17,313 bases of DNA from an uncultured Flavobacteriales bacterium (GTDB lineage: Bacteria > Bacteroidota > Bacteroidia > Flavobacteriales > UBA7430), in contig CAJWJW010000009.1 of assembly GCA_913041775.1 (NCBI GenBank), forward strand, positions 1-17,313, read 5' to 3'. A program made the position numbers and the translations under genes. The notes below the pieces were generated by a model. That model ran no database searches and was not told where the DNA came from. It saw only the letters and a program-made list of their open reading frames with translations. Of this stretch, positions 1 to 5,757 are shown piece by piece (positions within the stretch are counted from its first letter, which is position 1; each line of letters opens with the position of its first letter).

Positions 1-448
1 TTTGTTTATCGGTACATTCTTTACATGTACCATACATGTTTAGTGCGTGGTGAACCACAGTGAAGCCTAAAGCTTCTTCAACCGCATTCGTAATGTTTAG
101 GATCCTAGGATCGCAAAACTCCAATACCTTACGGCATTCGGTACATACTAAGTGGTCGTGTTGTTTGTTACTGAAACTCTTTTCGTACTGAGCTTGATTT
201 TCCCCAAATTGATGCTTGCGCACCAAATTACAATCCAATAACAATTCAATCGTGTTGTAAAGTGTTGCTCTACTTACACGATAGTTTTGGTTTTTCATTT
301 TAATATAAAGTGTTTCTATATCAAAGTGATCATTGTAATTGTAAATTTCTTTGAGTATTGCGAAACGCTCGGGCGTTTTTCTTTGCCCGCTTTGTCCTAA
401 ATAGGTAGTAAAAACCTGTTTTACTTGTTCTTGTATTTTCTTGCTCAT
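1..448 (-). CDS. Fur-family metal-dependent transcriptional regulator, C-terminus cut by window edge
   Basis: This is a leftward reading frame not closed in the window. It starts at an ATG at 448 and gives 149 residues before the left edge. The N-terminal two-thirds is a winged helix with the family signature RATLYNTIELLL (about residues 60-71). The dimerisation/metal part contains QHDHLVCTEC (96-105) and later HHALNMYGTCKEC (133-145). C102/C105 and C142/C145 form the usual structural zinc site. Candidate regulatory-metal ligands are H97, H99, E110 and H133/H134. E110 occupies the place where peroxide-sensing PerR has its key Asp, so a Fur-like rather than PerR-like sensor is favoured (inference). 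The usual Gly after the first CxxC is Arg here. Only a few residues should be missing, since the family is usually 130-160 residues. It follows rel by 65 nt on the same strand with no visible terminator or clear promoter between them, so read-through from rel is plausible. Confidence 0.93.
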   Translation of the reverse strand, partial: MSKKIQEQVKQVFTTYLGQSGQRKTPERFAILKEIYNYNDHFDIETLYIKMKNQNYRVSRATLYNTIELLLDCNLVRKHQFGENQAQYEKSFSNKQHDHLVCTECRKVLEFCDPRILNITNAVEEALGFTVVHHALNMYGTCKECTDKQ

Positions 449-513
449 TGTATTGAAATAGACGTCAGAAACAAGGCGTAAAACTAAGCATTAATTTCTG
501 ATTCATCTTATTT

Positions 514-2739
514 TTAAGTACTTTTAAATTTGCGTTTTACCGAGGTAATTCCCTCTGCCTTTTTGAGTGTTTCAATAACAGAGTTTAAGCTATTTTTATC
601 TTGAATTACCACCGTTATTAAACCGTCAAATATCCCGTCTTCACTACTAATGTTTATTGACTGAATGTTGATTTTTAGACTGTTTGATAGTATCTGCGTT
701 ACCTCGGTTACTAGTCCTACTCTATCTATTCCTTTAATGTTAATCATAGCAATCGATACTATATTGGTACTATCTATCCATTTTGCTATAAGAATTCTGT
801 ATGCGAAATTAGACTGTAATCTAATAGCGTTAGGGCAGTCGTGACGGTGTATTTTTATTCCTTCCCTAATCGTGGTGAATCCAAATACATGATCTCCAGG
901 GATTGGAGTGCAACATTTTGAATAAGTGAAGTTTAGTTTTTCTTCTGATGGCCCAAATACTAGTGTGTCGTATTTTACCTCTTCTTTTTGTGTTATTGGA
1001 TTGTTAGATTTTCGGTAAATCTTACTTTTTAAGTATTGATACCAGCTATTTTTGTTTTCAACGAAGTCTTTAAGACGAGTGTTGGTAAGAACTCCAGAAC
1101 CTACATCGAAAAATAAATCTAAACTAGTTTTATACTTAAAGTAAGTACAAAGCTCGTTTATAACGCTGTTAGAGAAATTGAGTTTTAAATGTTTTAATTT
1201 TCTTTCAAGAATTTCTTTCCCCTCCTCTGCAATTATTTTTTTATCGTCTTTTAAAGAACTCTTAATTTTGTTCTTTGCTTTGGCTGTAAGTACGTAGTCT
1301 AACCAAGCTTTTTTTGGTTTCTGGTTTTTAGAGCTAATAACCTCTACTTGGTCACCACTTTTAAGCTTATGACTTAAGGGAACTAATCTCCCATTTACCT
1401 TACATCCTAAGCAGTTTGCTCCAAGCTGTGAGTGAATGTCGAACGCGAAATCTAAAACTGATGAGCCCTTTGGTAATGTTCGTAAATCTCCATTCGGAGT
1501 AAAGACGAAAATTTCTTTTGAAAAAAGATTCAGTTTAAACTCTTCTAGGAAATCAACAGCATTAGATTCTGGGTTTTCAAGTAATTCTCTAATTTGATTT
1601 ACCCAATCTTCTAGATTCCCTTCTTTAGTGATTCCTTCTTGTTTGTATTTCCAATGAGCAGCATATCCTTTTTCGGCTACCTCATCCATCCGTTTTGTGC
1701 GTATTTGCACTTCAACCCACTTTCCTCCAGGCCCCATTACTGTAGTGTGTAGCGATTCGTAGCCGTTTGCTTTAGGTGTCGAAATCCAGTCTCTTAGGCG
1801 GTCTGGGTTGGGGCGGTAATTATCGGTAATTAGCGAGTATGCTTTCCAGCAATCTGATTTTTCATCGTCAATATTAGACTCTATAATAATACGAATCGCA
1901 AACTTGTCGTAAACCTCATCAAATGAAACTCCTTGGCTCTTAATTTTTTTACAAATTGAGAAAATTGACTTTGGTCTTCCTTTTATTGAGCACTTTAATC
2001 CGTGACTTTTTAGAGTGTCTTTTAGAGGTTTTGTGAATCGTTGTATGTATTGTAGTCTAGCTGTCTTTGTTTCATTAAGTTGTCTTGCCGTCTCTCTATA
2101 TACATCAGGTTCGGTATGTTTTAAACCCAAGTCTTCTAGTTCAGTTTTAATAGAATACAAGCCTAAACGATGTGCGAGTGGTGCGTAAATATACAAGGTT
2201 TCAGAACCTATTTTTTGTTGCTTATGCCTAGCCATAGAGTCTAGGGTTTGCATATTATGTAATCTGTCCGCAAGTTTTATGAGAATAACTCGTACATCAT
2301 CAGATAATGTAAGGAGCATTTTTCTGAAATTCTCTGCTTGTATAGAAATGTCTTGTTCGGCGAGATCAGTTATCTTTGTTAATCCATCAATTATTTGACG
2401 AATTTTCGGATTGAACATCCGTTCTATGTCCTCCAATGTGTATTCTGTATCTTCTACAACATCGTGTAGTAGTGCGCAAGCTATAGAGGTGGCTCCAAGT
2501 CCAATATCTTTGGCAACAATTTGAGCTACTGCTATAGGGTGAAATATATATGGTTCTCCACTTTTTCTCCGAACATCTTTATGTGCTTCAACTGCTAGGT
2601 TAAAAGCTTTACGAATGAGTTTTTTATCTTCTCGTGTAATGTCTCCGTTGCAAGAGCGTAATAGTGCTTTGTAGCGTTTTACAATTTCTTTATTTTCTAC
2701 CTCTATATCTATTTCGCTCATATTAAAAATTGTTTCCAT
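514..2739 (-). CDS. rel: Bifunctional (p)ppGpp synthetase/hydrolase (RelA/SpoT family, long Rel)
   Basis: The 741-residue protein makes and degrades the stringent-response alarmone (p)ppGpp in the cytoplasm, normally on ribosomes. The full long-RSH domain order is present. The HD hydrolase carries H67, H92-D93 (LLHDVVEDT) and D158 (KLADRLHN), so it looks active. The synthetase (about 240-365) has RPKSIFSICKKI, RLRD (314-317), GYESLH (326-331) and the catalytic E343 in VEVQIRT. A TGS domain spans about 407-472. A zinc-finger/conserved-Cys region contains C609-C610 and HRHDC (631-635). An ACT domain spans about 660-738. The basic RLRD matches the RxKD type of bifunctional enzymes rather than the acidic ExDD of RelA-only synthetases. 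The start is taken at 2739; Met7 (2721) is a possible alternative. A strong hairpin ends 18 nt before the start codon, so it must either be transcribed from a very close promoter or be controlled through that hairpin. A Fur-family gene follows. Confidence 0.97.
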   Translation of the reverse strand: METIFNMSEIDIEVENKEIVKRYKALLRSCNGDITREDKKLIRKAFNLAVEAHKDVRRKSGEPYIFHPIAVAQIVAKDIGLGATSIACALLHDVVEDTEYTLEDIERMFNPKIRQIIDGLTKITDLAEQDISIQAENFRKMLLTLSDDVRVILIKLADRLHNMQTLDSMARHKQQKIGSETLYIYAPLAHRLGLYSIKTELEDLGLKHTEPDVYRETARQLNETKTARLQYIQRFTKPLKDTLKSHGLKCSIKGRPKSIFSICKKIKSQGVSFDEVYDKFAIRIIIESNIDDEKSDCWKAYSLITDNYRPNPDRLRDWISTPKANGYESLHTTVMGPGGKWVEVQIRTKRMDEVAEKGYAAHWKYKQEGITKEGNLEDWVNQIRELLENPESNAVDFLEEFKLNLFSKEIFVFTPNGDLRTLPKGSSVLDFAFDIHSQLGANCLGCKVNGRLVPLSHKLKSGDQVEVISSKNQKPKKAWLDYVLTAKAKNKIKSSLKDDKKIIAEEGKEILERKLKHLKLNFSNSVINELCTYFKYKTSLDLFFDVGSGVLTNTRLKDFVENKNSWYQYLKSKIYRKSNNPITQKEEVKYDTLVFGPSEEKLNFTYSKCCTPIPGDHVFGFTTIREGIKIHRHDCPNAIRLQSNFAYRILIAKWIDSTNIVSIAMINIKGIDRVGLVTEVTQILSNSLKINIQSINISSEDGIFDGLITVVIQDKNSLNSVIETLKKAEGITSVKRKFKST

Positions 2740-2757
2740 AAACCTAAGGAAATTGTT

Positions 2758-2809
2758 TAAATCTAAAAAAAAGCCATGAGGTTTATTTCATGGCTTTTTT
2801 TTAGATTTA
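2758..2809 (-). terminator. Perfect long inverted repeat with U-tracts; fahA terminator and/or rel leader hairpin
   Basis: The arms 2758-2779 and 2788-2809 are exact reverse complements (22 bp) around an 8-nt loop. The core is AAGCCATGA/TCATGGCTT, flanked by eight A's on one side and eight T's on the other, so it can terminate in either direction. It lies 131 nt past the fahA stop and 18 nt before the rel start codon, both on the minus strand. The plain reading is the fahA terminator. Its closeness to rel leaves almost no room for a separate rel promoter. The outer repeat contains a weak -7-like TAGATTTA on the minus strand (2758-2765). Confidence 0.85.
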
Positions 2810-2838
2810 TTGTAGTTAAAGATTTCAGGTTATATTTG
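2810..2838 (+). promoter_or_regulatory. Candidate orphan promoter facing the 3' end of fahA
   Basis: On the plus strand TTG (2810-2812), an 18-nt spacer and TATATTTG (2831-2838) match the Bacteroidota -33/-7 consensus (TTG, about 17-23 nt, TAnnTTTG). It points into the 3' end of fahA, which is on the other strand, and no plus-strand gene follows before glyA. It would give an antisense or small RNA starting near 2845. A U-rich stretch at about 2887-2904 could end it, but I see no strong hairpin there. A chance match in AT-rich sequence is quite possible. Confidence 0.3.
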
Positions 2839-2939
2839 AAACATTCATTATAAATGATAACATGAAATTTGCCAAATTCTCAAATGGTTTTAGGTTTTGT
2901 TTTTAACTGCTTATAGTGTTCAATAATCAGGCTTCCAAA

Positions 2940-4205
2940 TTATAATTTTGCAGGAAGAATCTTAGTTCTAACCTCTCCAAAACCGATTCTGTAATCAGTA
3001 GCCTGACAATGTGCTTTCATAATTACACTGTCGTTGTCTTTTATAAATTTACGTTCTGTGCCATCAGGCATAGTCATAGGTTTAGTTCCTTTCCACGACA
3101 ATTCTAGCATAGAACCATATGCTTCAGGTGTGTTTCCTGAAATTGTTCCAGAAGCCATCATATCACCAGCATTAATATTACAACCGTTTACTGTATGGTG
3201 TGCCAACTGTTGATTCATGTTCCAGTACATATATTTGTAGTTGGATTTAGATATTGTATGGGGCTTGAAATCGTCACAAGCAATTTGCACTTCTAATTTG
3301 ATATCGATGTTTCTATCTCCTTTGAATTCTAAATAAGGAAGAATTTGAGGTTCTTGTTTTTCCCCTGCGACACGAAACGGTATCAAAGCATCTAGTGTAA
3401 CAATCCATGGAGAGATAGAAGAACCGAAGTTTTTACCTAAGAAAGGTCCAAGTGGTACATACTCCCATTTTTGAATGTCTCTAGCAGACCAGTCATTGAA
3501 AATACACATTCCAAAAATGTAGTCATCTGCCTCCGAAGTAGAAATAGAATTGCCCATTTCTTTTCCTTGTCCAGTTACAAAAGCCATTTCTAATTCGAAA
3601 TCCATTAACTTACAAGGTCCGAAAACAGGAACTTCTGCTCCTAAAGGTAATTGTTGTCCCTTAGGTCGGTGAATGTCCGTACCAGACAATACAATAGATG
3701 AAGATCTCCCGTGGTATCCTACTGGGATGTGAAGCCAGTTGGGTAAAAGGGCGTTGTCTGGATCGCGGAACATGCACCCAACATTGTGCGCATGCTGACG
3801 ACTTGAGTAAAAGTCGGTATAATCACCAACCTGAACCGGCATAACCATTTCTACTTCTGTGATTGCAGAAATAGCTAGCTCTTTATGAGCTTCGCTCATC
3901 GTATTGTTTGCATCAAAAATTTCAGCTATACGATCTCTAACTGCACGCCAAGTAGTTTTATTTAATTTTAAGAAAGGATTCAAAGTTTCTTGTGCGAATA
4001 GAGTAGAGTCTACATCTATTCCCTCAAAATAATTTAGCTTGTTTAGTGCGTTTAGGTCAATGGCTAATTCACCAATACGTGTACCTACAATAGTGCTGTT
4101 GTTTTCTTTTTTGAACACTCCAAAAGGAATGTTTTGTATGGGGAAATCAGAGTCTTTCGAAACTTCAATCCACGATTTTCTATTCGGATCGTTTGCTTTT
4201 ATCAT
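2940..4205 (-). CDS. fahA: Fumarylacetoacetase (fumarylacetoacetate hydrolase)
   Basis: The enzyme cleaves 4-fumarylacetoacetate to fumarate and acetoacetate, the last step of the homogentisate route of tyrosine/phenylalanine catabolism. The protein has 421 residues, the normal length for the two-domain eukaryote-like FAH. The catalytic/metal signature is complete: DYTDFYSSRQHA (metal Asp about 131, Tyr 133, catalytic His 138), GCMFRD (Arg 147), MDFELEMAF (metal Glu 204 and Glu 206) and NDWSARDIQKWEYVPLGPFLGK (metal Asp 238, Lys 258). The substrate-loop region HHTVNGCNINAGDMMASGTISG is also conserved. I start it at the ATG at 4205, giving MIKANDPNRKSW. A longer frame to 4274 would run over the promoters shared with glyA and adds a non-homologous leader. 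No other homogentisate-pathway gene is visible nearby, so the pathway appears split over the genome. Confidence 0.97.
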   Translation of the reverse strand: MIKANDPNRKSWIEVSKDSDFPIQNIPFGVFKKENNSTIVGTRIGELAIDLNALNKLNYFEGIDVDSTLFAQETLNPFLKLNKTTWRAVRDRIAEIFDANNTMSEAHKELAISAITEVEMVMPVQVGDYTDFYSSRQHAHNVGCMFRDPDNALLPNWLHIPVGYHGRSSSIVLSGTDIHRPKGQQLPLGAEVPVFGPCKLMDFELEMAFVTGQGKEMGNSISTSEADDYIFGMCIFNDWSARDIQKWEYVPLGPFLGKNFGSSISPWIVTLDALIPFRVAGEKQEPQILPYLEFKGDRNIDIKLEVQIACDDFKPHTISKSNYKYMYWNMNQQLAHHTVNGCNINAGDMMASGTISGNTPEAYGSMLELSWKGTKPMTMPDGTERKFIKDNDSVIMKAHCQATDYRIGFGEVRTKILPAKL

Positions 4206-4216
4206 CTTAACTAAAT

Positions 4217-4243
4217 TTTGCACAAAAATAAGGATTATATTTG
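4217..4243 (+). promoter_or_regulatory. Candidate glyA promoter (plus strand)
   Basis: TATATTTG (4236-4243) is a perfect Bacteroidota -7 box. TTTG (4217-4220) lies 15 nt upstream, a shorter spacer than the usual 17-23, so the -33 assignment is uncertain. The predicted start near 4250 gives a leader of about 38 nt to the ATG at 4288. This placement supports the short glyA start, because the upstream in-frame extension to 4039 would begin before the promoter. Confidence 0.6.
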
Positions 4244-4252
4244 CATCCGAAA
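4223..4252 (-). promoter_or_regulatory. Candidate fahA promoter (minus strand)
   Basis: Read on the minus strand, TATTTTTG (4223-4230) fits the Bacteroidota -7 box TAnnTTTG. TTTC (4249-4252) lies 18 nt upstream as a one-mismatch -33 box. The predicted start near 4216 would leave a leader of about 11 nt before the fahA ATG at 4205. The -7 box sits 5 bp from the -7 box of the divergent glyA promoter. Confidence 0.5.
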
Positions 4253-4287
4253 TCACGAAACCAACATTAATCATTAACTCTAAAAAG

Positions 4288-5562
4288 ATGGAAAGAGATC
4301 AGCAAATTTTCGATTTAATTCAAGACGAACACGAGCGACAGGTTTATGGAATTGAATTAATCGCTTCAGAAAACTTCGTTAGCGACCAAGTAATGGAAGC
4401 GGTAGGGTCTTGTTTAACTAATAAATATGCTGAAGGTTATCCTCAAAAAAGATATTACGGTGGCTGTGAAGTCGTAGATGAGGTAGAGCAATTGGCGATT
4501 GATAGAGCCAAGGTTTTATTCGGTGTCGAGTATGCAAATGTTCAGCCTCACTCCGGTTCTCAAGCAAATGCTGCAGTATATCATGCTTGTTTAAATCCTG
4601 GAGATAAAATTTTAGGATTCGACCTTTCTCACGGAGGGCATCTTACACACGGTTCTCCAGTTAACTTCTCCGGAAAGTTGTACAAAACTTCTTTTTATGG
4701 AGTAGAAAGAGAAACCGGTAGGGTAGATATGGATAAAGTAGAAGAAGTTGCTTTAGCCGAAAAACCAAAATTAATTATTTGTGGTGCTTCCGCATATTCT
4801 AGAGATTGGGATTATGCTCGATTTAGAGCAATTGCAGATAAAATAGGTGCTGTTTTAATGGCCGACATTTCTCATCCAGCTGGATTAATAGCTAAGGGGA
4901 TCTTAAATGACCCAGTAGCGCATTGTCATATTCTAACTACTACTACCCACAAAACCTTAAGAGGTCCTCGTGGTGGTATGATTATGGTTCCTACAGATTT
5001 TGAAAACCCTTGGGGTTTGAAAACTCCAAAAGGGAAAGTAAGAATGATGTCTGCTCTATTAAATTCTGCGGTATTCCCTGGAATGCAAGGAGGCCCTTTA
5101 GAGCATGTAATCGCTGCTAAAGCAATCGCTTTTGGTGAGGCTTTAACGGATGAATTTTTCGAATATACACTACAAACTAAGAAAAATGCTTCTGCTATGG
5201 CTGATGCTTTTGTTGCTAAAGGTTATGATGTAGTCTCTGGTGGTACCGACAATCACTGTATGTTAATAGATTTACGGTCTAAAAATATAACAGGAAAAGA
5301 CGCAGAAAATGCACTTGTAAAAGCGCATATTACGGTGAATAAAAACATGGTTCCTTTCGATACACAATCTCCATTTATTACTTCTGGTATTAGGGTTGGG
5401 ACTCCTGCTTTAACCTCTAGAGGTTTAAATGAAGAGCATATGGTTACGATTGTTGATTTGATAGATGAAGTAATTCTGAATTTTGAAAATGATGAAGTAT
5501 TAGCAGCTATTGGTGAGCGTGTTAATGAGATGATGCGCGAATTCCCGGTCTTTGCATCCTAA
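4288..5562 (+). CDS. glyA: Serine hydroxymethyltransferase
   Basis: This PLP enzyme interconverts serine and glycine, transferring the one-carbon unit to tetrahydrofolate, and is the main source of one-carbon units for purine, thymidylate and methionine synthesis. The 424-residue protein is of normal length. Visible landmarks are IELIASENF (22-30), NKYAEGYPQKRYYGGCEVVDEVE (45-67), the Ser-Gln-Ala-Asn segment SGSQANAAVY, DLSHGGHLTHGSPVNFSG (112-129), ADISHPAGL (192-200) and the PLP-lysine motif TTTTHKTLRGPRGG with Lys222. The start is the ATG at 4288, giving MERDQQIFDLIQ. A longer frame from 4039 would overlap fahA and precede the promoter. It is divergent from fahA with an 82-nt gap that holds both promoters. 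It appears monocistronic, with a terminator-like structure just after the stop. Confidence 0.98.
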   Translation: MERDQQIFDLIQDEHERQVYGIELIASENFVSDQVMEAVGSCLTNKYAEGYPQKRYYGGCEVVDEVEQLAIDRAKVLFGVEYANVQPHSGSQANAAVYHACLNPGDKILGFDLSHGGHLTHGSPVNFSGKLYKTSFYGVERETGRVDMDKVEEVALAEKPKLIICGASAYSRDWDYARFRAIADKIGAVLMADISHPAGLIAKGILNDPVAHCHILTTTTHKTLRGPRGGMIMVPTDFENPWGLKTPKGKVRMMSALLNSAVFPGMQGGPLEHVIAAKAIAFGEALTDEFFEYTLQTKKNASAMADAFVAKGYDVVSGGTDNHCMLIDLRSKNITGKDAENALVKAHITVNKNMVPFDTQSPFITSGIRVGTPALTSRGLNEEHMVTIVDLIDEVILNFENDEVLAAIGERVNEMMREFPVFAS

Positions 5563-5572
5563 TGCAGTTTTG

Positions 5573-5612
5573 AAAACAGTTTAAAAGAGTTCTGTTTTAG
5601 ATCTCTTTTTTT
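5573..5612 (+). terminator. glyA terminator with two interleaved (mutually exclusive or pseudoknotted) stems
   Basis: AAAAGAG (5583-5589) pairs with CTCTTTT (5603-5609) and runs into a T tract ending at 5612, about 20-50 nt after the glyA stop. This is the likely intrinsic terminator. A second perfect 7-bp stem, AAAACAG (5573-5579) with CTGTTTT (5592-5598), interlocks with it. The two cannot form as simple nested hairpins. Confidence 0.55.
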
Positions 5613-5690
5613 GTCTACAAGACCCTTATAGCTAATAGAATTCTAGTATTTCAGTTCCTAATTGCTTTTATTGTTTTGTTTAGCACAGTT

Positions 5691-5723
5691 TTTGTTACCA
5701 AGACCAAAGTTTTAGTACTTTTA
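5691..5723 (+). promoter_or_regulatory. Weak candidate promoter for the PKD-repeat protein gene
   Basis: TTTG (5691-5694), a 21-nt spacer and TACTTTTA (5716-5723) resemble the Bacteroidota -33/-7 pair, with the last base of the -7 box off consensus. The predicted start near 5730 gives a leader of about 28 nt to the ATG at 5758. No better candidate was seen in this gap. Confidence 0.35.
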
Positions 5724-5757
5724 CTAAAGTGTTATTGTTTTTTCAAAAGTGAATTTT

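Noticed and set aside
4206..4274. Upstream start giving 23 extra residues on fahA
   Set aside because: It would run through both divergent promoters. The ATG at 4205 gives a protein of normal family length.
4039..4287. An 83-residue N-terminal extension of glyA
   Set aside because: It overlaps fahA on the other strand, begins upstream of the predicted promoter, and has no similarity to serine hydroxymethyltransferases, which begin at about MERDQQIF.
5749..5757. GTG start three codons before the ATG of the PKD protein
   Set aside because: The ATG at 5758 gives a cleaner signal peptide and ATG is far more common; the difference is only three residues.
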